The position numbers were made by a program, and so were the translations under genes. A stretch of 64,000 nucleotides of DNA from JBGSYN01 sp041750975 (GTDB lineage: Bacteria > Pseudomonadota > Alphaproteobacteria > Geminicoccales > Geminicoccaceae): the NCBI GenBank assembly GCA_041750975.1, contig JBGSYN010000150.1:32159-96158 (forward strand), written 5' to 3'. This document shows positions 52,888 to 61,999 of this stretch, piece after piece. The notes below the pieces were generated by a model, which ran no database searches, had not been told where the DNA came from, and worked only from the letters and a program-made list of their open reading frames with translations. The stretch's first letter is position 1; the number at the start of each line of letters is the position of its first letter.

Positions 52888-53994
52888 ATGCCCCAGCATC
52901 ATTATGTCGAGATTGATCACCGCCTCATTATTGGAAACCTCCCTAGTGCCATATTGTGCGTTGATGAGGATTTCCGCATCCAGTCGATCAATCCCGCCGG
53001 CGAGCAGCTATTCTCCGCAAGCGCCAACACCCTGGCGCAAAAATCCCTGGCGGAACTGCTTTCGCCCCATTCGACGATGCTTGCACTGATGCAGCAGGTC
53101 GCTCAGGCCGGCAATACGATTTCCGAGTACGGTGTTCAATTGGCGCTCAGTCGGGGCATCGAAATGGAGGTCGACGTTCACATCACGCCATTGCTCGAAC
53201 TGCCGGGCAAACTACTGATTTCGCTTCATCCCTGCTCAATGGCACGCGGTTTGGATCAGCAACGTGCAAACAAGGGGTCCACACGTTCAGTTGCGGCACT
53301 TGCTAGAATTTTAGCCCATGAAGTTAAGAACCCGCTTTCAGGGATTCGAGGCGCTGCGCAATTGCTGGAACCTTATGTCGAAACCGAGGACAAAGCGTTG
53401 GTTCAGCTGATCTACGACGAGACCGATCGGATCTGCGATCTCGTCGATCGCATGGAGGAGTTCACTGAGACCGGATCGCTGGTGCGAAAGCCACTGAATA
53501 TTCACCAGGTGCTGGAGCATGTTCGGCGTGTCAGCGAAGCCGGTTTTGCCCGACACGTTCGATTCCTCGAAGCCTATGATCCATCGCTGCCAATGGTTTA
53601 TGGCGATCGCGACCGGCTGGTGCAGTTGTTCCTCAATCTGATAAAGAATGCAGCCGACGCCGTGCCGCTCGACGCTGGGCAGATCGGCATCACCACCCAT
53701 TACCAACACGGTTTTCGCGTCTCGCTTGGCAATAGTGACGAGCGGCTCGAGCTGCCCATCGCCGTCGAGATACGCGACAATGGTCCAGGCGTGCCGAAGG
53801 ACATGATCGACCAGATGTTCGATCCTTTCGTCACGACCAAACCGAAGGGTGGCGGCTTGGGGCTGTCGCTGGTCGCCAAAATCGTCAATGATCATCAAGG
53901 CGTCGTCAGCTATGTGCGCGGATCGCAAGGGGCGATTTTTAGGGTCCGCCTGCCTGCCTCATCGACCGACAATAGTGTTGGAGATGTCGAATGA
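52888..53994 (+). CDS. ntrB: nitrogen regulation sensor histidine kinase NtrB (NR(II))
   Basis: NtrB controls phosphorylation of NtrC according to nitrogen state signalled by PII. The 368-residue cytoplasmic kinase has a PAS domain (LPSAILCVDEDFRIQSINPA), the H-box LARILAHEVKNPLSGIRGAA, the N-box LFLNLIKNAADAV and the G-boxes EIRDNGPGVPKD and KGGGLGLSLVAKI. The ATG at 52888 is a conservative choice; TTG codons at 52828 and 52846 are in frame. A strong GGAGGAG at 52794-52800 serves no obvious long frame. The 3' end overlaps ntrC by 4 bp. Confidence 0.92.
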   Translation: MPQHHYVEIDHRLIIGNLPSAILCVDEDFRIQSINPAGEQLFSASANTLAQKSLAELLSPHSTMLALMQQVAQAGNTISEYGVQLALSRGIEMEVDVHITPLLELPGKLLISLHPCSMARGLDQQRANKGSTRSVAALARILAHEVKNPLSGIRGAAQLLEPYVETEDKALVQLIYDETDRICDLVDRMEEFTETGSLVRKPLNIHQVLEHVRRVSEAGFARHVRFLEAYDPSLPMVYGDRDRLVQLFLNLIKNAADAVPLDAGQIGITTHYQHGFRVSLGNSDERLELPIAVEIRDNGPGVPKDMIDQMFDPFVTTKPKGGGLGLSLVAKIVNDHQGVVSYVRGSQGAIFRVRLPASSTDNSVGDVE

Positions 53995-55436
53995 GCGGTG
54001 AGATGGTGCTGCTCGCGGAAGATGATGGTGCCATTCGAACCGTTGTGACACGCGCGCTGTCTCGCCAGGGATATCGCGTTCAGGCAACCAGCGTTGCGGC
54101 TTCGCTTTGGCGCTGGATCAGCAGCGGCGACGGTGACGTTGTGATTATGGATGTCGGTCTGCCGGACGAGAACACGCTCGATCTTTTGCCTCGAATCAAG
54201 AACATCCGGGGCGACCTGCCGGTCATCGTGATGAGTGCCCAAAACACGCTTTTGACAGCGGTTCGAGCCACCGAGCGCGGTGCCTTCGAATATTTGCCCA
54301 AGCCGTTCGACATCAACAGCCTGGTCGCAACGGTGCAAAGATCGCTCGCCGCAGGCAAGCAGCGGCGCAAGGAATATGCGAATATCGCTCCTGGCGAAGA
54401 GCAATTGCCGATCATCGGCCGCTCGCCGGCCATGCAGGAAATCTATCGCATCATAGCACGGCTGACCGGGACCGATCTGACGGTCCTGATCGCGGGTGAA
54501 TCCGGCACCGGAAAGGAACTGGTGGCTCGTGCCCTGCATGATTTCGGCAAACGTCGGGGCGGGCCGTTCGTTGCGGTCAACATGGCTGCAATCCCACGCG
54601 ACCTCATCGAAAGCGAGTTATTCGGGCACGAGAAGGGTGCCTTTACCGGAGCCGGAGCGCGGCGCGTCGGCCGCTTCGAACAGGCCAATGGCGGCACGCT
54701 CTTTCTCGATGAGATCGGAGATATGCCGCTCGATGCCCAAACCAGGCTTCTGCGCGTGCTGCAACAGGGCGAATTCCTGCCGGTAGGCGGGGTCAATCCG
54801 ATCAAGGCTAATCTCCGTATCGTCGCGGCTAGTCATCGAGACCTCGGTCTGATGGTCGAGCAGGGGTTGTTTCGCGAAGATCTTTACCACCGGCTGAATG
54901 TCGTCCCGATAAAGCTTCCTCGATTGAGCGAGAGGATCGATGACATCCCGGCCCTGGCCCAGCATTTCCTGGGCCGGGCGCAGGATGAAGGGTTGCCGTT
55001 CAAGGCCCTCTCACCGGAGGCCATGATCCGTCTCAAGGGGCATAGCTGGCCTGGCAATGTGCGGGAACTTGAAAACCTGATCCGGCGTCTCGCAGTCCTC
55101 TATGCGGAGGAAGAGATCGGCGAGAGCGTCATCGAGGTCGAGTTGGCTCGCTCCAGGATCCGAGTTGACGGCAATCCGGTCCAGGAGAGCGACGATTCCC
55201 TGGCTGGCGCGGTCGAACGCCTGATCGATCGCTACCTTGATTCAGCGGCGGGAGATTTGCCGCCGGCCGGTCTCCATGGCCGCGTGCTCAGGGAAGTCGA
55301 GCGCCCCCTCATAACGCGGATTCTCGAGGCAACGCGAGGTAATCAGCTCCGGGCTGCCGATATCCTCGGCGTCAACCGAAATACGCTGCGCAAAAAGATT
55401 CGTGAACTGGACATTCAATTGGTCCGAAGTCCATGA
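53991..55436 (+). CDS. ntrC: nitrogen regulation response regulator NtrC
   Basis: NtrC is a sigma-54-dependent activator of nitrogen-limitation genes, phosphorylated by NtrB. The 481-residue protein has a receiver domain with the phospho-Asp in VVIMDVGLPD, an AAA+ domain with Walker A GESGTGKELVARALH and the sigma-54 contact loop HEKGAFTGAGARR, and a Fis-type helix-turn-helix at the C-terminus (NQLRAADILGVNRNTLRKKI). The start overlaps the ntrB stop (ATGA). The intact GAFTGA contrasts with NtrX in the same cluster. Confidence 0.95.
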   Translation: MSGEMVLLAEDDGAIRTVVTRALSRQGYRVQATSVAASLWRWISSGDGDVVIMDVGLPDENTLDLLPRIKNIRGDLPVIVMSAQNTLLTAVRATERGAFEYLPKPFDINSLVATVQRSLAAGKQRRKEYANIAPGEEQLPIIGRSPAMQEIYRIIARLTGTDLTVLIAGESGTGKELVARALHDFGKRRGGPFVAVNMAAIPRDLIESELFGHEKGAFTGAGARRVGRFEQANGGTLFLDEIGDMPLDAQTRLLRVLQQGEFLPVGGVNPIKANLRIVAASHRDLGLMVEQGLFREDLYHRLNVVPIKLPRLSERIDDIPALAQHFLGRAQDEGLPFKALSPEAMIRLKGHSWPGNVRELENLIRRLAVLYAEEEIGESVIEVELARSRIRVDGNPVQESDDSLAGAVERLIDRYLDSAAGDLPPAGLHGRVLREVERPLITRILEATRGNQLRAADILGVNRNTLRKKIRELDIQLVRSP

Positions 55437-55470
55437 TGCGGCTGTTTCGGCTGGTCAAGGATAATGATCA

Positions 55471-57717
55471 TTGGCGCTTAGTGTCGCCGAGCGCTTTCAG
55501 GATTCGCATTTTTGGGCTCGTCTCAAACGCATCGATCTTGAACGTCGTCTCGCACTCATTCTCGCGGTTACTGCAATCATCTCCGGGGTTGCAACCTATG
55601 TCGTGATATCCACGGCACCGCCCTTCGGGACGGGCGTGGGCACAGTTCTCTTCCTTCTAAATTTCGATCTGATCGTCCTGCTGCTGCTCAGCCTGGTCAT
55701 TGCCCGGCGCATTGTCCGTCTGGTAGTGCAACGGCGTCGAGGGATGGCTGGCTCGCGTCTGCACAGCCGGTTGGTGATGCTGTTCGGTCTGGTCGCTGCT
55801 ACACCTGCCATAATAGTCTCGATTTTCTCCGTGTTTTTCCTAAGTTCGGGACTCGAATCCTGGTTCAGCGAAAGAGTGCGGACCGCACTTTTCAACTCGT
55901 TGAGCGTCGCCGAGGCCTATCTCGAGGAGCACAAAAAAAATATCCGAGCGGATGCCCAAGCGATGGCGGCGGATCTCAATCGAGAGCGAACGCTGCTAAT
56001 TGGAAGCGAACGGCGTCTGCAGCAATTCCTCAATGCTCAAGCGGCGCTGCGGTCGCTTTCGGAGGCTGTCCTCTTTGACAGCACCGGCGTCGTCCTGGCG
56101 CGTTCGGGGCTGAGCTTCACCATGGAGGCCGACCAGCTGCCGCAAACGACTATCGACCGTGCGGATCGTGGCGAGATCGTTGCGCTTACGGGCGACGCCG
56201 ATGACCGGGTTAGGGCGCTTATGCGGCTGGACGGATACGGCAATGTCTTTCTCTATATCGGGCGTTTCGTCGATTCAGAGGTATTGAGCTTCATGGAGCG
56301 CACTCAGCGTGTGGTCCGCGATTACGAGCAAATGGCGCGGGAGCGATCGGGGATACAGATCACCTCGGCGCTCATTTTCGGCATCGTCGCACTCCTTCTG
56401 GTGTTGGCCGCTGTCTGGGTGGGACTGAATCTGGCCGATAATCTGGTGGCGCCGATCAGCAGCCTGATAACGGCAGCGGAAACCGTGCGTGGAGGCGACC
56501 TGGCGGTGCGCGTGCCCGAACCGCCTGAAACGGACGAACTTGGGATACTCAGTCGTGCCTTCAATCGAATGACGGCGCAGCTTGAAGGCCAGCGGGAGGA
56601 TTTGGTCCGCGCCAATGAGCAACTGGATAACCGCAATCGCTTTACTGAGGCGGTTCTCTCCGGTGTGTCATCGGGGATTATCGGGCTCGATGCTGAGCGG
56701 CGGGTTCGTTTGCCCAATCGATCTGCGCTGGAATTCTTTCAGCGACGGGCGGACGAGGTCGTGGGTGCGCCCATCGTCAAGATCCTGCCGGAGCTTGCGC
56801 CGCTTTTGACCATGGTGCGCCCGCATAGCGACGAAGTCGTTGAGCAACAGATTACGTTGAATGTTGGGGAAACATCCAGGACCCTTCTCGTGCGTATTGC
56901 CGCCCAAACCAGCGAGGCGGAAATTGTCGGATATGTCGTGACCTTCGATGACATTTCCGCCTTGCTGGATGCGCAACGTCAGGCGGCCTGGGCCGAAGTC
57001 GCGAGGCGGATAGCCCATGAAGTGAAGAATCCGTTGACGCCGATCCGGCTCTCTGCAGAGCGACTGCAGCGGAAATACCTGCCGCAAATCGACAGTGGTC
57101 GCGAAGCCTTCGAAAACTCCATATTGACGATTATCCGGCAGGTCGATGTCATTGGCCGTCTGATCAGTGAATTCTCGGCTTTTGCTCGGCTCCCGGCCTT
57201 GAGACTGGAACTGCAAACAATCCAGGAAACGCTCCAGCACGCCGTTGCGCTGGAACGAAACGCTCGCTCGGATATTGTGATAGAGCTTGAAACGGAACCT
57301 GCCGAACTTCTTGAATGCTATTGCGATCGCGAAAAACTCGGCCAGGCCCTTACCAATATCCTTCAGAATTCGGTCGAAGCTCTGTCCAGGGGTGGCCGAA
57401 CCGTCTCGGAAGGCGACCCGATGCGGATCATTGTCAGGGCCTATGCTAAGGACGATAGTGTCGTCGTTGAGGTTGAGGACAACGGCCCAGGCTGGCCTGA
57501 CCTTGATCGAAGTCGCCTCTTCGATCCCTACGTCACGATGCGGCTGGGCGGTACCGGCTTGGGCCTTGCTATTGTTCGTAAGATCATGGAGGAACACCAC
57601 GGCAAAGTGGAGTTGGAGACTGGGGCGATGGCGGGTGCGCTTGTGCGTTTACGCCTGCCAAAGCGCAAATTTCACGACTATCACGCCGGCAGTGATGGTG
57701 TTGCCGGCACGTCCTAA
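55471..57717 (+). CDS. ntrY: sensor histidine kinase NtrY
   Basis: NtrY is a membrane-bound kinase partnered with NtrX. The 748-residue protein has three N-terminal hydrophobic segments (ALILAVTAIISGVATYVVI, VLFLLNFDLIVLLLLSLVI, LFGLVAATPAIIVSIFSVFF), a periplasmic-type region and a fourth span (ALIFGIVALLLVLAAVWVGL). A HAMP domain, a PAS-like region, the H-box RRIAHEVKNPLTPIRLSAER, the N-box TNILQNSVEAL and DNGPGWPD/GGTGLGLAIV G-boxes follow. The TTG at 55471 has AAGGA about 9 bases upstream. It follows ntrC by 34 bp and precedes ntrX by 21 bp. Confidence 0.94.
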   Translation: MALSVAERFQDSHFWARLKRIDLERRLALILAVTAIISGVATYVVISTAPPFGTGVGTVLFLLNFDLIVLLLLSLVIARRIVRLVVQRRRGMAGSRLHSRLVMLFGLVAATPAIIVSIFSVFFLSSGLESWFSERVRTALFNSLSVAEAYLEEHKKNIRADAQAMAADLNRERTLLIGSERRLQQFLNAQAALRSLSEAVLFDSTGVVLARSGLSFTMEADQLPQTTIDRADRGEIVALTGDADDRVRALMRLDGYGNVFLYIGRFVDSEVLSFMERTQRVVRDYEQMARERSGIQITSALIFGIVALLLVLAAVWVGLNLADNLVAPISSLITAAETVRGGDLAVRVPEPPETDELGILSRAFNRMTAQLEGQREDLVRANEQLDNRNRFTEAVLSGVSSGIIGLDAERRVRLPNRSALEFFQRRADEVVGAPIVKILPELAPLLTMVRPHSDEVVEQQITLNVGETSRTLLVRIAAQTSEAEIVGYVVTFDDISALLDAQRQAAWAEVARRIAHEVKNPLTPIRLSAERLQRKYLPQIDSGREAFENSILTIIRQVDVIGRLISEFSAFARLPALRLELQTIQETLQHAVALERNARSDIVIELETEPAELLECYCDREKLGQALTNILQNSVEALSRGGRTVSEGDPMRIIVRAYAKDDSVVVEVEDNGPGWPDLDRSRLFDPYVTMRLGGTGLGLAIVRKIMEEHHGKVELETGAMAGALVRLRLPKRKFHDYHAGSDGVAGTS

Positions 57718-57738
57718 CCATCAGGCCAAGCACAGCAT

Positions 57739-59121
57739 ATGAACGCCGACATCCTTATTGTCGACGACGAAGTCGCCATTCGCGAGGCTGTTGGCGGAAT
57801 CCTTGAAGACGAGGGTTATCAGGTCAGGCAGGCGGCGCATAGCGACGAAGCGTTCCGGCAAATCACGACGCGTCGCCCGTCCCTGGTTCTGCTCGATATT
57901 TGGCTTGAGGGAAGCCGCCTGGACGGGATCCAGATTCTTGACCGCATTCGCGTGGAGTACCCTGATCTGTCAGTGATCACGCTGAGCGGCCACGGCACGA
58001 TCGAGACGGCGGTCGCGGCGATCCGGAAGGGGGCGTACGACTTCATCGAAAAGCCGTTCCAGGCGGATCGGCTCTTATTGGCAATCACCAATGCGCTGGA
58101 AGCCGGTCGCCTGCGTCGACAGAATCGGGAGCTCATCGCGCGTGCCGGTGAAGCCAATCTGATCGGCTCGTCGCCGGCAATCCATCGTGTGCGTCAGACG
58201 ATTGAACGCGTCGCGCCGACCGGCAGCCGCGTGCTGGTAAGTGGTCCGCCGGGATCCGGCAAGGAAATCGTCGCCCGGCTGGTCCATCAGCGGTCGCGCC
58301 GCAACGATGGCGCATTTGTCGTGATCAACGCTGCGGCCCTTGAACCCGATAGGATCGAGAGCGAAATCTTCGGTGCTGAAACTGGCGCCCTTGGACCGGA
58401 ACAGGGACGCATCGCCGGAGCATTCGAGCGGGCGGATGGCGGCACTCTGGTGTTCGACGAAATCGGTGACATGCCTATCACGGCGCAAGGCCGGATCCTT
58501 AGGGTGCTGCAGGAACAGAGCTTCAATCGGGTCGGTAGTAATCTACGAATCAATGTGGATGTTCGTGTCATCGCAACCAGTAACAAAAATCTCAAGGCGT
58601 TGATGGCGGAGGGAAAGTTCCGCGAAGATCTCTTTTATCGCATCAATGTAGTGCCGATCGAACTACCGTCGCTCGATGATCGGCGCGTCGATGTGCCCGA
58701 ATTGGTCCAATATTTCATTGAGCAGACGATCAAGTCTTCCGGCGTGCCAAGGCGCAGGATCGGCGCCGATGCGCTGGCGGTGTTGCAAACGGTGGCTTGG
58801 CCCGGGGATGTGCGCCAGCTACGCAATGTTGTCGAATGGATGCTGATCATGGCGCCGGAGAACAGCGGGAACGAACTCGGCGTTGCGGACTTGCCGCCGG
58901 AGCTTACCAACAGCGCCGCGGCGACCATGGATCCAAAGGCTAACGGTGAATTGGTGGCAATGCCACTGCGCGAGGCCCGTGAACATTTCGAACGAACCTA
59001 TCTTCAAGCGCAACTGCAGCGCTTTGGGGGCAATATTTCCAGGACCGCTGGCTTCGTCGGCATGGAACGTTCGGCATTGCACCGCAAACTGAAGACTCTG
59101 GGGTTGCATAGTGACGACTGA
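57739..59121 (+). CDS. ntrX: response regulator NtrX (GAFTGA loop absent)
   Basis: The 460-residue protein has a receiver domain (phospho-Asp in LVLLDIWLEG), an AAA+ domain with Walker A GPPGSGKEIVARLVH and a C-terminal Fis-type helix-turn-helix (GGNISRTAGFVGMERSALHRKL). At the position of the sigma-54-contact GAFTGA loop it reads GAETGALGPEQGRIAGAFE, so the motif is missing and the loop is altered. Loss of GAFTGA is known in some alphaproteobacterial NtrX proteins. It probably regulates transcription without activating sigma-54 polymerase. The NtrYX pair is linked to nitrogen, redox and envelope control in relatives. Confidence 0.93.
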   Translation: MNADILIVDDEVAIREAVGGILEDEGYQVRQAAHSDEAFRQITTRRPSLVLLDIWLEGSRLDGIQILDRIRVEYPDLSVITLSGHGTIETAVAAIRKGAYDFIEKPFQADRLLLAITNALEAGRLRRQNRELIARAGEANLIGSSPAIHRVRQTIERVAPTGSRVLVSGPPGSGKEIVARLVHQRSRRNDGAFVVINAAALEPDRIESEIFGAETGALGPEQGRIAGAFERADGGTLVFDEIGDMPITAQGRILRVLQEQSFNRVGSNLRINVDVRVIATSNKNLKALMAEGKFREDLFYRINVVPIELPSLDDRRVDVPELVQYFIEQTIKSSGVPRRRIGADALAVLQTVAWPGDVRQLRNVVEWMLIMAPENSGNELGVADLPPELTNSAAATMDPKANGELVAMPLREAREHFERTYLQAQLQRFGGNISRTAGFVGMERSALHRKLKTLGLHSDD

Positions 59122-59188
59122 CCATCGCTCTTGCGGCCGGCAGTCTGATCTCTCTCCAACGTTCGTCTACTGTCAGCTCACATAGGTC

Positions 59189-60565
59189 ATGAAGGTTCTT
59201 GTCGCGGGCGCCGGACAGGTTGGATTCAACGTCGCGCGCTATCTCGCCACGGCCGGTAACGATGTGACTATCATCGACCAGCGCCAGGCTCTGGTGCAGA
59301 AGATCGGCGACAGCCTCGATATCCAGGCCCTGACCGGTTATGCATCGCATCCGAGCGTTCTCGATGCCGCCGGTGCCGGCGATGCCGACATCATGATCGC
59401 CGTCACGCAGAGTGACGAGGTGAACATGGTGGCATGCCAGGTGGCGCACTCATTGTTCAATGTGCCGACCAAAATCGCCAGAGTTCGACAGCAGGACTAT
59501 CTGCAGGGCCGCTGGCAGGATCTTTTCAGGCGGGATCATCTGCCGATCGATGTCGTGATCTCGCCCGAAGTCGAGGTTGCGCATGCGATTGCGTTGAGCC
59601 TCGAGGTTCCCGGCGCGCTCAATGTCGTCCGTTTCGCCGATGATTTGGTGCGGTTGATCGCAATTCGCTGCCATGAGCAAACGCCGGTCATCGACACTCC
59701 GCTACGTCAATTGACTTATCTTTTTCCGGATCTGCATGTGGTCTGCGTCGGCATTGACCGTGACGGCAGCTTCTTCATACCGAGCGCCGACGATCAGATA
59801 TTAGCCGGTGACGAAGTGCAGCTTGTGGTTGAGACCTCGCATCTGGCGCGCGTGCTGCCGGCGTTCGGCTACGAAGAGCAGCGCAACGATCGCATCGTCA
59901 TCGCCGGCGGCGGCAATGTCGGTCTGTTCCTTGCAACCGAGATCGAGACGCATTTTCCCGGTGTTGGCCTGAAGGTCATTGAAACCGATACCATTCGCGC
60001 GGAACTCGTCGCCGATCAGCTCAGGCGCAGCGTCGTGCTGTGCGGCGATTCCCGTGATCTGGAATTGCTGAACGAGGCCAACGTCGCCGCGGCAGAGGCA
60101 ATCGTCACCGTTACCAACAATGATGAGATCAATATTATGGTGGCGCTATTGGCGAAGAGCCTGGGCTGCCATCGAGCGCTTTCCCTGCTCAATAACGGCA
60201 CCTACAATCTGATCTCGCGCGAAGTAGGTATCGATGTTGTAATCAATCCACGCGACATCACGGTTTCAACCATTCTCCAACATGTTCGTCGGGGCCGCAT
60301 CAAATCGGTGCACACCATTCGTGACGGCGAGGTCGAGATCTACGAGGCGGAAGCGCTGGAAACCTCGCCGCTCGTCGGCAAGTCTCTCCGTGACTTGAGA
60401 ACGCCGGGCGGCATGGTTGTCGGTGCCGTCATCCGTGATGGCCGTGTTTTGATGCCGCGCGGCGACACGTCCATAAAGCCGCATGACCGTGTCATTATCG
60501 TTGCAAGGAGCGATATGGTAAGAAAGGTAGAACAGCTCTTTGCGGTCAGGGTCGATTATTTTTAG
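59189..60565 (+). CDS. trkA: Trk system potassium uptake protein TrkA
   Basis: TrkA is the cytoplasmic nucleotide-binding regulator of Trk/Ktr potassium channels. The 458-residue protein is a tandem of two RCK units, each with a Rossmann nucleotide-binding half (VLVAGAGQVGFNVARYLATAGND at the N-terminus and IVIAGGGNVGLFLATEIE near residue 235) and a TrkA-C half. It lies 67 bp after ntrX, its conserved place, and is followed by dat and hfq. No trkH is in the window. Confidence 0.95.
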   Translation: MKVLVAGAGQVGFNVARYLATAGNDVTIIDQRQALVQKIGDSLDIQALTGYASHPSVLDAAGAGDADIMIAVTQSDEVNMVACQVAHSLFNVPTKIARVRQQDYLQGRWQDLFRRDHLPIDVVISPEVEVAHAIALSLEVPGALNVVRFADDLVRLIAIRCHEQTPVIDTPLRQLTYLFPDLHVVCVGIDRDGSFFIPSADDQILAGDEVQLVVETSHLARVLPAFGYEEQRNDRIVIAGGGNVGLFLATEIETHFPGVGLKVIETDTIRAELVADQLRRSVVLCGDSRDLELLNEANVAAAEAIVTVTNNDEINIMVALLAKSLGCHRALSLLNNGTYNLISREVGIDVVINPRDITVSTILQHVRRGRIKSVHTIRDGEVEIYEAEALETSPLVGKSLRDLRTPGGMVVGAVIRDGRVLMPRGDTSIKPHDRVIIVARSDMVRKVEQLFAVRVDYF

Positions 60566-60600
60566 GACCTGTACGACGTCATATTCCAACGGGATTTCTC

Positions 60601-61461
60601 ATGAGCAGGGTTGCTTACGTCGACGGTCGGTATTGCGGCATTCAGGAGTCATCGATCAGAATCGAGGACCGTGGCTATCAGTTTGCCGACGGCGTCTATG
60701 AAGTTGTCAAAGCCGTTAGTGGCCGTTTGAGCGACCTCGATCGCCATATGGACCGTCTATCCCGCTCGCTGGCCGCACTCGACATGCCGATGCCCATGAC
60801 CCGCCAATCCTTGGCCTTGGTGCTTGAAGAAACCTATCGGCGCAATGCATTGGCCGACGCGATTCTCTACATCCAGGTGACCCGCGGGGTCGCACCGCGC
60901 AGTCATGTGGCCAAAGCGGGCCTGCGTTCGGTGCTCGTCGTCACCTGCCGTCGTGCGCCGTTTCCGTCTCGCTCCGAGCGAGAAAACGGAGTTGGTGTCA
61001 TCACGCTGCCTGACGAGAGGTGGGCTCGATGCGATGTCAAATCGATCAGCCTTCTGGCCAACGTCCTGGCAAAGCAGACTGCCGCGGCGCAAGCCTGCCT
61101 CGAGGCATGGCTCCATGATGATCAGGGCATGGTTACCGAAGGGGCGTCGTCGAACGCCTATATTGTCGATGCGGACGGTACGCTGCTGACCCATCCGCTC
61201 GGCCCTCGGATTCTTGGAGGCGTAACCAGATCGCGTGTCTTGGAAATGGCAAGGGAGGTGGGGATCGATGTCGATGAAAGGCCGTTCTCGATCGACGAGG
61301 CTCATGCAGCTCGCGAAGCATTCCTGACGAGCACCACTTCCCTGGTTCTTCCCGTCACGTCAATCGATGGAACACCGGTCGCGAATGGCCATCCCGGATC
61401 GATTACGCGTAGACTGGCCGAACTCTACGAGACACGGCAAGGCCTTAGCCTCAGCGCTTGA
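60601..61461 (+). CDS. dat: D-amino-acid aminotransferase (class IV PLP enzyme)
   Basis: The 286-residue protein is a fold-type IV aminotransferase. It has VDGRYCGIQESSIRIEDRGYQFADGVYEVV-type N-terminal sequence, the PLP-binding lysine in RCDVKSISLLANVLAKQ, and EGASSNAYIVDADGTLLTHPLG with the cofactor-binding glutamate. The DRGYQFADGVYEV form is that of D-alanine aminotransferases, which interconvert D-alanine and 2-oxo acids to supply D-glutamate. A branched-chain or 4-amino-4-deoxychorismate role cannot be fully excluded. It sits between trkA and hfq, as in other alphaproteobacteria. Confidence 0.86.
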   Translation: MSRVAYVDGRYCGIQESSIRIEDRGYQFADGVYEVVKAVSGRLSDLDRHMDRLSRSLAALDMPMPMTRQSLALVLEETYRRNALADAILYIQVTRGVAPRSHVAKAGLRSVLVVTCRRAPFPSRSERENGVGVITLPDERWARCDVKSISLLANVLAKQTAAAQACLEAWLHDDQGMVTEGASSNAYIVDADGTLLTHPLGPRILGGVTRSRVLEMAREVGIDVDERPFSIDEAHAAREAFLTSTTSLVLPVTSIDGTPVANGHPGSITRRLAELYETRQGLSLSA

Positions 61462-61688
61462 AAGCAACAGTTCATTGGGTTTTGATGGTGTGGCTGCAAA
61501 AATTACCGGTTGCTCGTCATAGCATAGAGCCGTATCCCGTGTAGGAAGCTTCCGGTATTCAAGGGAATCGGACCTTGCCCGACCCAAAGCGGTAACGCGG
61601 CTTGAACAGAGCACGGCACTGCACACCTGAGTAACGGCAGAGCAATAAATTGCCACAAGCTCGGCAAAAAAACGCGAAGGACCAGAAT

Positions 61689-61994
61689 ATGCCGGCAGAG
61701 AAACAACAAAATTTGCAGGACGTTTTCCTCAACCACGTCCGCAAAAATAAAATCCCTGTCACGATCTTCTTGATCAACGGCGTCAAGCTGCAGGGTGTGA
61801 TAAGCTCTTTCGATAATTTCTGCCTGTTGCTTCGCCGCGACGGTCATGTTCAGCTGGTTTATAAGCATGCCGTTTCGACTGTGATGCCTTCCGCAGCCGT
61901 ACGTCTCTATGATCCGGCGCCGGAGGAAGTCGGTACCGCACAGCCGCGCAGCGCGGACCAGCCGGCGAGTGAGCCGATGCCTGCAGAAGAGTAA
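61689..61994 (+). CDS. hfq: RNA chaperone Hfq
   Basis: Hfq is a hexameric Sm-like RNA chaperone that pairs small RNAs with mRNAs. The 101-residue product has the Sm1 core (QDVFLNHVRKNKIPVTIFLI, then NGVKLQGVISSFDNFCLLLRR) and Sm2 (LVYKHAVSTVMPSA), followed by an acidic Pro/Ala-rich tail. The ATG at 61689 has AAGGA about 8 bases upstream; a longer frame from 61650 is leader sequence. The 227 bp upstream contains no gene I can recognise. hflX follows without a usual start codon. Confidence 0.96.
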   Translation: MPAEKQQNLQDVFLNHVRKNKIPVTIFLINGVKLQGVISSFDNFCLLLRRDGHVQLVYKHAVSTVMPSAAVRLYDPAPEEVGTAQPRSADQPASEPMPAEE

Positions 61995-61999
61995 GTGTT

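Noticed and set aside
56668..57600. 310-codon minus-strand frame opposite ntrY
   Set aside because: It lies across the kinase core of NtrY and has no recognisable motif or ribosome binding site.
61462..61688. Possible small RNA gene or tRNA in the 227 bp before hfq
   Set aside because: I could not find a cloverleaf, a strong hairpin with T tract or a clear promoter; it is treated as the hfq leader.
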